Under the pieces are notes generated by a model. The model was not told where the DNA came from. It worked only from the letters and a program-made list of their open reading frames with translations, and ran no database searches. Shown here in pieces: positions 50,578 through 59,818 of a DNA stretch of 64,000 nt. Each line of letters begins with the position of its first letter. The stretch's first letter is position 1. A program made the translations under genes and the position numbers. Location of the stretch: contig JAEZJV010000046.1 of the NCBI GenBank assembly GCA_023415635.1, positions 128,892-192,891 on the forward strand, in the 5' to 3' direction. The DNA comes from Bacillota bacterium. GTDB taxonomy: Bacteria; Bacillota; Clostridia; Lachnospirales; Lachnospiraceae.

Positions 50578-50670
50578 AGTACACTCCATAAGTTCGAATT
50601 TATCAATAGTATTCCTATAACATTCATGTTTTATAGTATAACATAGTTAGATATAAATTCCAAAGATATT

Positions 50671-51570
50671 TTAATCCTGTCTGCCGTGGATGAAGCTGCT
50701 TCTGTTCTTCTCCAACAGGCACAATAGCGCATAAGGATTGATGCTCATCTCTCCGGCTTCGGTCTGGACATATATACCAACATGAAGATGTACGTCGAAC
50801 TGACCTACGGTTCCCTCCTTACCGTAACCACTGTCACCCATAAAGCCAAGCAGCTGGCCGGCTATAATATTGTCTCCCTCAGACAGTTCGGGCGCATAAG
50901 AAGCCAGATGTGCATAATAGAAATAGCCACCCGAAGGAGACCTGATCCCGATTCGATAACCTCCCTGCTCCAGCCATCCAAGCTTCTCCACCCTACCATC
51001 CGTGATACTGATAATGGGATAATAGCCTCGAAGGTTATTGTTGGCCATAATATCCGTCCCTTCATGCTTTCTTCTGCCGCCGTAATTTCTAAGCTCATTC
51101 CATGAATCCGCAAAGGAAATGTCTTTATTCTGAGTATTACTACCATCCACTCTCGGCACCGGAAAGCATTTTAAGTCTGACAGGATTGCATCATAATATT
51201 CATACAGCCTGCCAAAACCCTGTCTCTGCACCAGCCTCTTCCTACCCCGCAAAAAAGCTTCCTCCGAAACAAGCTTATGGTCTGTTAAATCAAACTCTCT
51301 TGCCAGCATACTGAAGGTCAGATACCCTATAGCGTCTATATATTTCTCCCCGGATAATCTAGGGCTTTTATTCTTCAGCCTTTCCATTCTGGTCTCTGCT
51401 TCCTCTATCACTCTGCCATTCAGCCTTAGGTCACGAAATGCATCATAATTAATGCTTTCCGTAAGAGTATTTCGGATGTCCCTCTCCGAACATAGATAAT
51501 TCAACATATTTCCGGTAATACCCAGAGACACGAGAAAAATACAGATTTTTAGCCAAAACCGTCCCGTCAT
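50671..51570 (-). CDS. M23 family membrane-anchored peptidoglycan endopeptidase
   Basis: A 299-residue protein with one N-terminal helix (about 6-27), an intervening ~120-residue helical segment and a C-terminal LytM domain. The zinc ligands and catalytic residues are in KHEGTDIMANN (His, Asp) and FDVHLHVGIYV (His-x-His), with the loop GWLEQGGYRIGIRSPSGGYFYYAHL between. It should cut peptide cross-links in peptidoglycan. GGAGGTTGTCA places the start at 51570. It follows the LCP gene by 177 bases and precedes the desulfurase by 93 bases; these may not be one transcript. Confidence 0.9.
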   Translation of the reverse strand: MTGRFWLKICIFLVSLGITGNMLNYLCSERDIRNTLTESINYDAFRDLRLNGRVIEEAETRMERLKNKSPRLSGEKYIDAIGYLTFSMLAREFDLTDHKLVSEEAFLRGRKRLVQRQGFGRLYEYYDAILSDLKCFPVPRVDGSNTQNKDISFADSWNELRNYGGRRKHEGTDIMANNNLRGYYPIISITDGRVEKLGWLEQGGYRIGIRSPSGGYFYYAHLASYAPELSEGDNIIAGQLLGFMGDSGYGKEGTVGQFDVHLHVGIYVQTEAGEMSINPYALLCLLEKNRSSFIHGRQD

Positions 51571-51746
51571 TGACAACCTCCCTGCAGTGAAATCACACTG
51601 TCGAATTCGGACAACTAAATATATGCCGGAAAGGAAGGTTATATAACTTAGGATAGCTTACGAAATTACAGCGTCTATAAATAATAGCAGCATGCAATAA
51701 GAGGATCTTGCCTTTTTCTTGGCAAAACCCTCTAGGATATAGTGAA

Positions 51747-53219
51747 TTATTGTGTGCCAGAAGTGGTACTGTTTGGATCGGCAGGACTTGCTGTATGGTC
51801 ATCTCCGAAGATATAGTTATGAAGGATTGTAATATTTTTCTGCAGGTCAGGTATGATACAATCCATTCCTCGGACCTTAGCCGTATCAAAGGCTCCGTCT
51901 GCCGGAATTCTGAGCTGCTGCATGTCCATAGTTCCCATCTCAATGAAGGAATTTAATAACACCTCAAAATTCTTGTTGTTAATATCTGTAGTGATCATGG
52001 GCAGGAGCTCAAACATTATCGTTGCCAGTTCAACCTTGCTCTTAGTTTTATACTTATCAAAAATGGCATTCAGAATAATGCGGTGTCTGTCCGTCCTCCC
52101 ATAGTCATTATTATTTCCTGTGATTGTAGCTTTCTTTCTGACCCTCGAATACCCCAGCACCTGATTACCGTTCATCAGCTGTTTTCCGGGAACCACGTTA
52201 CGATATGCCGGATTCGAGATATAATTTGTCCTATTTAAGTACTTCGCTTCCCCATCCGTCAGTTCGATCTCCAGACCGCCAAGCTTGTCGATAATCTGCT
52301 CAAATCTTTCAAAATTCACCATGACACAGCCATCCAGACGGAGGTTAAAATTCAGCGAGATCGTCTCGTATAGCAGATCCAGGCCGCCCTTTTCATAAGC
52401 ACAATTAAGCTTATTATCCTGATATCCGGGTATCTGTACATAAGTATCACGCATCAAGGAGGTCAACATCAGCTCCTTCGTATTGGTATTCATGGTGGCA
52501 ACAATTATGACATCAGTACGCCCTCTGGCCGTACCGGAACCGATTGCTTCCTCCCCCAGCAGGAGGATATTATATACACCCTCCTCCTGTCTTCCCTCAC
52601 CGGCATGAACAGGCCAAACAATTGAATTCGGATCTAATTCCTTTGCTTTAGATTCCTTATCAGCTTCATCAATGTAATCTATATCCTCCGTAGCGTCGGC
52701 GGTATTTTCAAAGCTCCCTGTTACCGAGGACCAGATTTTACTGGTAATGTTAACTCCCATTGCGATTAATAGCTTATTGCCGGGTTTTGTAAACCCGAAA
52801 AAGAAGGAAAAGCCGACAAGGCATAGCAGGGTCAGTATAATTCCGTTACGGATACGATAGCTGCTCTTTTCTTTCTGCTTTTTTTCTGCTGCTTCTGCTC
52901 CAATGCAATCCATCTCTTCACAGATTTTACGGGCTAAGGAGTTCTTAATATCATAAAGCTCCTCTTCAATATCTTCTTCATTTGGTTCGCGATAGATCAT
53001 TGGCTCCTGTGCAGCGGCGGATTGGGAAGCCGCCTCCGTAGTATCATTAAATTCCACAGCATAATTCATAGTAATTGTATCCTGAATAACGAAATCGGAA
53101 TCCTCTTCCCTGTCTTCCTCAGTATCACGGAAGGCGAGTTCGATGTTTTTATAAAAATTCTCATTGAATTCCGGATCATTATCAAACTCAAATGTTGGAT
53201 TTATATCATCCCTGCCCAT
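51747..53219 (-). CDS. LytR-CpsA-Psr (LCP) family membrane protein
   Basis: A 490-residue protein that attaches undecaprenyl-linked glycopolymers to peptidoglycan. The first ~125 residues are cytosolic and very acidic (repeats of Glu/Asp such as EEDIEEELYD), then a transmembrane helix (about 126-147), then the LCP core: NILLLGEEAIGSGTARGRTDVIIVATM, LTSLMRDTYVQIPGYQDNKLNCAYEKGG, LGYSRVRK and YGRTDRHRIILNAIFDK with the conserved Arg residues that bind phosphate. A Ser/Thr/Pro-rich tail ends the protein. Acidic cytosolic tails of this kind may contact regulators. GGAGATGAAAAG precedes the ATG. Confidence 0.93.
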   Translation of the reverse strand: MGRDDINPTFEFDNDPEFNENFYKNIELAFRDTEEDREEDSDFVIQDTITMNYAVEFNDTTEAASQSAAAQEPMIYREPNEEDIEEELYDIKNSLARKICEEMDCIGAEAAEKKQKEKSSYRIRNGIILTLLCLVGFSFFFGFTKPGNKLLIAMGVNITSKIWSSVTGSFENTADATEDIDYIDEADKESKAKELDPNSIVWPVHAGEGRQEEGVYNILLLGEEAIGSGTARGRTDVIIVATMNTNTKELMLTSLMRDTYVQIPGYQDNKLNCAYEKGGLDLLYETISLNFNLRLDGCVMVNFERFEQIIDKLGGLEIELTDGEAKYLNRTNYISNPAYRNVVPGKQLMNGNQVLGYSRVRKKATITGNNNDYGRTDRHRIILNAIFDKYKTKSKVELATIMFELLPMITTDINNKNFEVLLNSFIEMGTMDMQQLRIPADGAFDTAKVRGMDCIIPDLQKNITILHNYIFGDDHTASPADPNSTTSGTQ

Positions 53220-53253
53220 CTTTTCATCTCCTATATCTATAAAGCTTCATTAA

Positions 53254-54729
53254 TTATTTATGCTGTTTATCCGCCACAATCTTTTCAAGTAATTGATAGA
53301 CACGGATAGCGGATGGAATATTTAATTTCTCTTCCACCGTATGCACATGGAATAGGTCCGGTCCGATAGAGATGGCATCAATACTGGGGAGCTTCTCGTT
53401 AATAATACCGCATTCCAGACCGGCATGAATGGCTTCTACCCTGATCTCCTTACCTGTCTGTTCCTTATACAATTTCTTATATCTCTCACGAAGGGGTGAG
53501 TCAGGCATATACTCCCAACCGGGATACTCAGAATACTCCTTATATTCACCACCCAGGAAGCTGATCATATAATTCAACCTATCTCCCATAAAATGCTTGT
53601 AACTATGAATAGAGCTACGAAGGGCACTCACAAAAACAGCTTTATCCTCCTCGGTCTTAAATATCCCAAGATTAAGAGAGCTTTCTACAAGCCCCGGAAT
53701 ATGAGAGCTCATAACCTGTACACCATTCGGCATATTCACCAGCATAAAGAGCAGCTTCTCAAAGGATAGAGGATGAAGCACCTCAAAGGTTCCGTCTCCC
53801 TGATCCTCAATTTCAAAATTCAACTGTGGTTCACTTCCAGACATCTCCTGCTGATAACCTTCCATCTGCCTAGTGACAGCCTCCTTGAACAGCAGAACAG
53901 CTTCTTCAAGCTCCTTGCCCAGACCAGGTATCAGAAGCTCCGCTTCTGCTTCTCTCGGTATGACATTATCCTTAAAGCCTCCCATGGCATTAATGAAAGC
54001 AAAGGGGTTCTCTTCTCTGAGATCAAACAACAATCTTCCCAGAAGCATCGGTGCATTTGCCCTGGAGAGATGGATATCCGTGCCGGAATGTCCACCCTGC
54101 ATACCACCAAGGCTGATTGTCAGCTTTCTGCCGGTAACGGCTACTCTGCTAATCGGGAGTGAACAGCTAATCCTCATACCACCTGCACAGCTGGTCAGGA
54201 CACAATCCTCCTCTTCCGAATCTAGATTAATCAGGTATTTTCCCTTACATTTACTTAAGTCCAGCTTCATAGCCCCGTTCAAACCAATCTCTTCATCTGT
54301 CGTGATGACTGCTTCCAGTCTTGGATGACTGAGGGTTTCGTCTGAAAACATGGCAAGGATATAGGCTACCGCAACTCCGTTGTCTGCACCCAGCGTGGTG
54401 CTGTCTGCCCGAAGATAATCACCGTCTACCACAAGTCTAATTGCATCCTTCGTAAAGTCATGGGTAGAATCCTTTCGCTTTTCACAAATCATATCCATAT
54501 GACCCTGTAAAATAACTGCAGGTTCCTCCTCGTAGCCGGGTGTCGCTTCCTTAATCATAATCACGTTATAGGCATCATCCTGATAATACTCCAGCTGATG
54601 CTGCTTAGCATATTCCACAAGGTAATTGCTGATTGCCATCTCATTTCCGGATCCCCTCGGTATCCTGGATATCTCACTAAAATACTTGAAAATTCCCTTA
54701 TAATCTAATTGTTCTAGTATCCTCTCCAT
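53254..54729 (-). CDS. pepD: Aminoacyl-histidine dipeptidase PepD (M20C)
   Basis: A 491-residue metallopeptidase that cleaves Xaa-His dipeptides such as carnosine. Motifs: YFSEISRIPRGSGNEMAISNYL at the N-terminus, VILQGHMDMICEK (His and Asp zinc ligands), STTLGADNGVAVAYILA, ITTDEEIGLNGAM (catalytic Glu), LINLDSEEEDCVLTSCAGG, GGHSGTDIHLSRANA, and IHAGLECGII near the end. The length is normal. The start has AAAGG ten bases upstream of the ATG. It is the first gene upstream of the LCP gene on the same strand (34 bases between them). Confidence 0.94.
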   Translation of the reverse strand: MERILEQLDYKGIFKYFSEISRIPRGSGNEMAISNYLVEYAKQHQLEYYQDDAYNVIMIKEATPGYEEEPAVILQGHMDMICEKRKDSTHDFTKDAIRLVVDGDYLRADSTTLGADNGVAVAYILAMFSDETLSHPRLEAVITTDEEIGLNGAMKLDLSKCKGKYLINLDSEEEDCVLTSCAGGMRISCSLPISRVAVTGRKLTISLGGMQGGHSGTDIHLSRANAPMLLGRLLFDLREENPFAFINAMGGFKDNVIPREAEAELLIPGLGKELEEAVLLFKEAVTRQMEGYQQEMSGSEPQLNFEIEDQGDGTFEVLHPLSFEKLLFMLVNMPNGVQVMSSHIPGLVESSLNLGIFKTEEDKAVFVSALRSSIHSYKHFMGDRLNYMISFLGGEYKEYSEYPGWEYMPDSPLRERYKKLYKEQTGKEIRVEAIHAGLECGIINEKLPSIDAISIGPDLFHVHTVEEKLNIPSAIRVYQLLEKIVADKQHK

Positions 54730-54940
54730 ACTTATAATGCCTTTCTTCTAATAATATCGTAAAAACGGATGAAAGAACCGAGTACCAAATTCATCCAATA
54801 CCATGAATTGGACGAGATAAAAAGTGGCCCGGTTCAATTTTTTTAATTATGTTACTATTTTCATTCAATACTATTCTACTATTTTCTCTGATCCTAAACA
54901 ATAGTAACTAGAAACTAATATCAATTTCTTCTAGTTTTTA

Positions 54941-56305
54941 TTAATTCTTGAAGCTATGAATCGGAGCCGGAATTCTTCCACCTCGATTAATGAAGCTTTC
55001 ACAGCCAAAGGAATTTACTCTCATCACCGGAGCATAACCCAACAGACCGCCAAATTCCACTCTGTCTCCCACACCCTTGCCCACCACAGGGATAATACGT
55101 ACCGCTGTCGTCTTCTGATTAATCATACCGATTGCCATCTCATCCGCTATGATACCGGAAATCGTCGTTGCCTTAGTGTCTCCGGGAATAGCGATCATGT
55201 CAAGACCTACAGAGCATACACAGGTCATAGCTTCCAGCTTCTCCAGGGTAAGTGCCCCTGCCTCCACAGAATTGATCATTTCCTGATCCTCGCTGACAGG
55301 AATAAATGCACCGCTTAAGCCTCCCACATAAGAAGAGGCCATGACGCCGCCCTTCTTCACCTGGTCATTGAGTAACGCAAGGGCTGCCGTCGTTCCGGGT
55401 GCTCCTACCCGTTCCAATCCTATCTCCTCCAGAATTTCGGCTACACTGTCGCCGACTGCGGGAGTCGGTGCTAAGGATAAATCTATGATACCGAAGGGAA
55501 TTCCAAGAATTCTTGATGCTTCCTGGGCAACCAGCTGACCGACACGGGTAATCTTAAAGGCTGTCTTCTTGATTGTTTCACAAAGTATCTCAAAATCCTC
55601 CCCACGAACTGTTTCAAGTGCCTTCTTCACAACACCAGGACCGCTGACACCGACATTGATGACGGCATCACCCTCAGTCACGCCGTGGAAGGCACCCGCC
55701 ATAAACGGATTATCATCCGGTGCATTGCAAAATACTACCAGCTTGGCGCATCCGATAGAATCCTTTTCCTTTGTATATTCAGCTGTTTGAAGGATGATCT
55801 CACCTAGCAGCTTCACTGCGTTCATATCGAGACCGGTCTTCGTAGAACCTACATTTATGGAACTGCATACTCTCTCCGTCTGGCTGAGCGCCAAGGGAAT
55901 AGACTTGATCAGCAGCTCATCGCTTGTTGTCATCGCTTTGGAAACGAGTGCGGAATAACCACCGATGAAATTCACTCCGACAATATGAGCTGCTCTATCC
56001 AGAGTCTTTGCTATTGTTACAAAATCCTCTGCGCTCTTGCAGGCTGCAGCACCTATCAGAGAAATCGGAGTAACCGAAATACGTTTATTTACGATCGGAA
56101 TGCCATATTCCCTCTGTATTTTATTACCAGTCGCCACAAGATTCTTGGCTGTGGTTGTAATCTTCTCATAAATCTTACGGTTCATTTCCTCAAGATCAGG
56201 GTCTGCACAGTCAAGTAAACTGATACCCAAGGTGATAGTACGGACGTCCAGTTTCTCCTGCTCTATCATTTTATTGGTTTCAATGACTTCATTAATATTA
56301 ATCAT
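54941..56305 (-). CDS. PFL family protein (UPF0210/DUF711)
   Basis: A 454-residue protein of the DUF711/UPF0210 family, related in fold to pyruvate-formate lyase, but with no radical Gly domain visible. Features: VRTITLGISLLDCADPDLEEMNRKIYEK near the N-terminus, GVNFIGGYSAL, ERVCSSINVGSTKTGLDMNAV, VGVSGPGVVKKALE, DLSLAPTPAVGDSVAEILEEIGLE, GALTLEKLEAMTCVCSVGLDMIA and VEFGGLLGYAPVM. Its biochemical role is not known to me. It is always linked to the small ACT-domain gene directly upstream (18 bases), as here. AAAGG lies ten bases before the ATG at 56305. Confidence 0.9.
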   Translation of the reverse strand: MININEVIETNKMIEQEKLDVRTITLGISLLDCADPDLEEMNRKIYEKITTTAKNLVATGNKIQREYGIPIVNKRISVTPISLIGAAACKSAEDFVTIAKTLDRAAHIVGVNFIGGYSALVSKAMTTSDELLIKSIPLALSQTERVCSSINVGSTKTGLDMNAVKLLGEIILQTAEYTKEKDSIGCAKLVVFCNAPDDNPFMAGAFHGVTEGDAVINVGVSGPGVVKKALETVRGEDFEILCETIKKTAFKITRVGQLVAQEASRILGIPFGIIDLSLAPTPAVGDSVAEILEEIGLERVGAPGTTAALALLNDQVKKGGVMASSYVGGLSGAFIPVSEDQEMINSVEAGALTLEKLEAMTCVCSVGLDMIAIPGDTKATTISGIIADEMAIGMINQKTTAVRIIPVVGKGVGDRVEFGGLLGYAPVMRVNSFGCESFINRGGRIPAPIHSFKN

Positions 56306-56323
56306 CAGATCCATACCTTTCGC

Positions 56324-56596
56324 TTATATTCTGTGCATCTTGTCGAAAATATCCTCACGCTGTGTCTTTATGATCACTCCGATCTCAGAACCGATCTGAT
56401 CAAGCTCATCCTTAATAACATCAAAATCCTTCGAGGAGCCGCTTAAATCAACTATCATCATCATATTAAAAAATCCCTGGACAATTGTCTGAGAGATATC
56501 TAGGATATTTACCTTATTATTTGCCAGATAGGTACACACCTTGGCGATGATTCCGACTGTGTCCTTTCCTACTACAGTAATTACAGTTCTTTTCAT
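56324..56596 (-). CDS. ACT domain protein (UPF0237)
   Basis: A 90-residue stand-alone ACT domain: RTVITVVGKDTVGIIAKVCTYLANNKVNILD is the ligand-binding beta-alpha-beta unit, followed by VQGFFNMMMIVDLSG. ACT domains usually sense amino acids; it probably regulates the co-encoded PFL-family protein. The pair UPF0237-UPF0210 is conserved in Firmicutes and archaea. It starts 14 bases after the WalJ-like gene, so three genes are co-transcribed. Nothing unusual in length. Confidence 0.92.
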   Translation of the reverse strand: MKRTVITVVGKDTVGIIAKVCTYLANNKVNILDISQTIVQGFFNMMMIVDLSGSSKDFDVIKDELDQIGSEIGVIIKTQREDIFDKMHRI

Positions 56597-56610
56597 ATGA
56601 TGCTTCCTCC

Positions 56611-57402
56611 TTATAACGTTACCATCTCGGATGGCTGATCCCTATGGGCCACTCTTACACTTTTCGATGAAAAGCTGCAGGCTCTTTCTGCCAATTCATA
56701 ACAGACAGTCTCATAAGCCAATTCTTCGTAATTATTCTCCTTACTTAAGTGAGCCAGCAGGATATGCTGTAATCTCGGGTTAATCAGTCTGCTGATTAAA
56801 TCTGCAGAGGTATCATTGGACAGATGGCCTCTGTCACCAAGGATTCTCTGTTTCAGATAATATGGATATTTCCCTACCATGAGCATGTTCACGTCATGAT
56901 TGGCTTCTATAAATAAGAGTTCTGAATTCTCCAACATGGAAACAATATAATCATCATATTTACCAAGATCTGTTGCAATCCCAATCTTCTGACCCTCTGA
57001 CCGCATCGTATAGCAGACAGGATTGGAAGCATCATGGGAGGTAGAAAAGGGTTCCACAATGATATCGTTTATATGAAAGGGTTGATTCGGCTTTACATAA
57101 TGAAAAAGCTCCTGCGGTATCTCTCCCAGGCTCTTAATACGACTGATGGAGCAGGCAGTTTCATAAGTGGCATAAATCGGTAAATGATATCTGCGGGCAA
57201 GTATTCCCAGTCCTGATACATGATCTGAATGCTCATGTGTAATCAGTATACCCTGCAGTGTATCCGGCTTTATATCTATTCCGTTTAGGCCGTTTTCAAT
57301 CCGCTTTGCACTAATTCCCGCATCTACCAGAAGGTTCGTATGATTGCTCCCTACATACACACAGTTCCCGCTGCTTCCGCTTGCAATACTGCATAATTTC
57401 AT
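56611..57402 (-). CDS. MBL-fold metallo-hydrolase (YycJ/WalJ-like)
   Basis: A 263-residue metallo-beta-lactamase fold protein. The N-terminus MKLCSIASGSSGNCVYVGS is diagnostic for WalJ/YycJ; ILITHEHSDHVSGLG is the zinc-binding motif; SRISHD-like and EANHDVNML, GDRGHLSNDTSADLI and LLAHLSKENN supply other ligands. YycJ is a putative 5' exonuclease acting in mismatch repair and coordinating division and DNA replication in Bacillus, where it lies in the walRK operon. That operon is not in the window. GGAGG-AAAT places the start at 57402. Confidence 0.88.
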   Translation of the reverse strand: MKLCSIASGSSGNCVYVGSNHTNLLVDAGISAKRIENGLNGIDIKPDTLQGILITHEHSDHVSGLGILARRYHLPIYATYETACSISRIKSLGEIPQELFHYVKPNQPFHINDIIVEPFSTSHDASNPVCYTMRSEGQKIGIATDLGKYDDYIVSMLENSELLFIEANHDVNMLMVGKYPYYLKQRILGDRGHLSNDTSADLISRLINPRLQHILLAHLSKENNYEELAYETVCYELAERACSFSSKSVRVAHRDQPSEMVTL

Positions 57403-57565
57403 ATTTCCTCCGCCTAAGTGTATGACTCTTAACTTTATCTTCACTTATCTAACTGAGTATCCCTCATTTCTAGGATTTTGTCAAGAAATATTCTTGAATT
57501 ATACACTCATCTGACACAAAGCTCCTATGCTTTCCAGAAGTTAGATAATCCTCTGCAAATAACGA

Positions 57566-57606
57566 ACGGAAGGCTGCCGAAGTATGAAGCTTCCGGTGCC
57601 TTCCGT
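57566..57606 (-). terminator. Probable terminator of the symporter gene
   Basis: ACGGAAGGC / GCCTTCCGT 9-bp arms with an inner stem (CCGGAAG/CTTCGG) on the minus strand; it is followed by TCGTTATTTG, a weak U-run. It also lies in the downstream direction of WalJ's upstream region, where the 258-base gap shows no other element. Confidence 0.65.
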
Positions 57607-57661
57607 CTCAGAGCAAAGTTTATTATTACTATCCCTCTGGCCGTGCATGCATAAAGTTACT

Positions 57662-58909
57662 TTATCTGGTCAACCACCTTTTCCCATCCACGAATCTTGC
57701 AGTAAGCATAGCACATACGGTATTTCCAGTGGAATTCAAGACAGTTGCCGGTGCATCGATGATGGTGCTGATCACCGCAATAACCGGAAGCGCCTCCGGA
57801 GGAAAACCATAGATGCTTAGTATCAGCATTTCTCCGATCAGACCACCGCCGGGAATAGCCCCCATGACCGCTCCTACCAAAAAGCCTACGCAGAGAATGG
57901 AAAGTAATGCGGGAAGATTCGTGATATCCTTACCGAACAGACCGAACAGGAATACTACCTTCATAACACCGCCAATTACCGAGCCATCCTTATGGGTATT
58001 GACACCAAGAGGGATGACCGTTTCCGCGATATCTCTTGGAACACCGATCTTCTTAGTGGCTTCAAGATTTATGGGAATGGTTGCCGCGCTCGAGCAGGTG
58101 GCAAGTGCTGTTACAGTGGGTGCAATCGCATTTTTCCAGAAGGTCTTAAGTCCTGGCCTGCCTGCAGCCACATAGGCATAGATACTGAAGAATACGAAGT
58201 AATAGATGATTGACAATACCAGATAAAGCAGGAACACTCTTAAGTATCCTTCCAGAATCTGAGTTCCCAGCTGTCCTATGATGGAAGCAAAGTAACAGCC
58301 CAAACCAATCGGAGCATAATACATCACGATTTTTACCATTTTCATCATAACCTGAGCTGTTGAATCTAAGAATTCCTTAACAGGCTTAGCCCTTTCTCCT
58401 ACCATAGCGGTTGCGATACCGAACATGACGGAGAATATGAGTATCTGAAGCATCTTACTTCTTGAAAAAAGCTCCGAGAAATCACCAACGGTTATAGTAT
58501 TCACCAGCTGTTGAGGCAGGGAGAGCTGCGCGGCTTCTGCAACAATATCTTCTCCCGAGCCTGACAGGATGGTACTGATTATGTCGACACCGAGTCCCTT
58601 CGTAGGGTCGAAGATCAGAACACCTGCGATGGATATAATTCCGGATAATAATGCGGTGATGATGAAAATGACGGCTGCATTGATGATGATTTTTCCGAGT
58701 CTGCTCATACCGCTCATATTTGCAATAGATGAGGTGACACTGAAAAATACCAGGGGCACGATCAGGGTAAACATCAGATTAAGGAAAATCTGTCCCAAGG
58801 GCTCCAGTACCTTTGCCTGCGGTCCCATTACAACACCGATCACCCCACCGATAAAAATCGATAGCAATAGTACAAATGACGATCTGTAGCTTTTGATTAG
58901 GTCTTTCAT
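57662..58909 (-). CDS. Dicarboxylate/amino acid:cation symporter (DAACS)
   Basis: A 415-residue transporter of the glutamate-transporter fold. Features are SIFIGGVIGVVMGP at the N-terminus, NLMFTLIVPLVFFSVTSSIANM, the HP1 serine-rich hairpin TALATCSSAATIPINLEA, NTHKDGSVIGGVMKVVFLFGLF (TM7), and the HP2/TM8 segment IPGGGLIGEMLILSIYGFP...STIIDAPATVLNSTGNTVCAMLT. Substrates are likely Na+- or H+-coupled dicarboxylate or amino acids (aspartate, glutamate or serine); which one cannot be read here. It is monocistronic, followed by a terminator and preceded by a hairpin-rich gap. Confidence 0.92.
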   Translation of the reverse strand: MKDLIKSYRSSFVLLLSIFIGGVIGVVMGPQAKVLEPLGQIFLNLMFTLIVPLVFFSVTSSIANMSGMSRLGKIIINAAVIFIITALLSGIISIAGVLIFDPTKGLGVDIISTILSGSGEDIVAEAAQLSLPQQLVNTITVGDFSELFSRSKMLQILIFSVMFGIATAMVGERAKPVKEFLDSTAQVMMKMVKIVMYYAPIGLGCYFASIIGQLGTQILEGYLRVFLLYLVLSIIYYFVFFSIYAYVAAGRPGLKTFWKNAIAPTVTALATCSSAATIPINLEATKKIGVPRDIAETVIPLGVNTHKDGSVIGGVMKVVFLFGLFGKDITNLPALLSILCVGFLVGAVMGAIPGGGLIGEMLILSIYGFPPEALPVIAVISTIIDAPATVLNSTGNTVCAMLTARFVDGKRWLTR

Positions 58910-59036
58910 ATTCGTTCCTCCTTCCTTTTATAATCCATTATATACGCATTTTCAGCATAAATCACCGTGAGAACTGTCGAATATAATGCAAATAGTGCTG
59001 AAACACTCCAAAATGCTGTTGCATGTATAACATAAC

Positions 59037-59088
59037 GCTAGGGTAAGCACAATAGGCATCCCATAATGCCTGTTGAACTTACCCTAGC
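59037..59088. repeat. Long, nearly perfect hairpin downstream of coaE
   Basis: GCTAGGGTAAG / CTTACCCTAGC (11 bp), a 2x2 internal loop, then CAATAGGCAT / ATGCCTGTTG (10 bp with one G-U) and a 6-base loop. U-runs beside it are short (TTTGTT on plus, GTTATGTTAT on minus). It may end coaE transcription or be a small mobile palindromic repeat. Confidence 0.75.
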
Positions 59089-59119
59089 TTTGTTGCAGTT
59101 ATTAAGTAGCCTTTTCACA

Positions 59120-59716
59120 TTACTTATCCTCAGACAAAAGCTTTCTTACCTGCTGCCCGAGGAATTCCACATCCCCAATATTTTCAATGACCTTTGGAAA
59201 TTTCTCACGAAAGGCATTTTCTTTACTCTGGCCTCTAAATATGGAATCTATCTTCTCATCCGAATAGCTGCGGCTGGCTTTTAACCAATCACGACGCCGT
59301 TCCTCCGAGGCATAAACATACCATACCTCATCACAGATAAAATCATATCCCGATTCGATCATCAGCGCGGTCTCAATAACCAGATAAGGGACATCTGCGA
59401 GCTTTCGGTGCCTGTCTATTTCTTTCCTCACCTCAACCAGAACCTTCGGATGTGTTATCTCATTCAATTTATTCAGCTTATCCCTGTCTTCAAATACGAT
59501 CATAGACAGCATACGGCGGTCTATTGTCCCGTCTTTGTTCAGGATTACAGGGCCGAAGAATCCCACAACCTCCTGATAACTGACTCCGCCGGGCTCCATC
59601 TGTTCTCTTGCAATTTTATCCGTATTCAGGATTAGGGCTCCATACTTCTCTTCCATAATCCTCGTTACGAGGGATTTACCACTGCCAATTCCTCCGGTTA
59701 TTCCTATTACCTTCAT
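59120..59716 (-). CDS. coaE: Dephospho-CoA kinase CoaE
   Basis: A 198-residue P-loop kinase that performs the last step of coenzyme A synthesis. Walker A is GITGGIGSGKSLVTRIM; LILNTDKIAREQMEPGG, the CoA-binding NEITHPKV, VIETALMIESG, DEVWYVYASEERRRDWLKAS and SIFRGQSKENAFREK (lid region) are all normal. It lies downstream of polA, as in Bacillus, where mutM is between them; mutM is absent here. There is a gap of 102 bases before it. Confidence 0.95.
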   Translation of the reverse strand: MKVIGITGGIGSGKSLVTRIMEEKYGALILNTDKIAREQMEPGGVSYQEVVGFFGPVILNKDGTIDRRMLSMIVFEDRDKLNKLNEITHPKVLVEVRKEIDRHRKLADVPYLVIETALMIESGYDFICDEVWYVYASEERRRDWLKASRSYSDEKIDSIFRGQSKENAFREKFPKVIENIGDVEFLGQQVRKLLSEDK

Positions 59717-59818
59717 CTATTCTCACCTTTATCACAGTTATCATACCTTATGCAGCAATATGGCTTCTTAACTATGTCTGCTCTTTTATGGGAACCTATC
59801 CATTTCAGTCATACCCAT

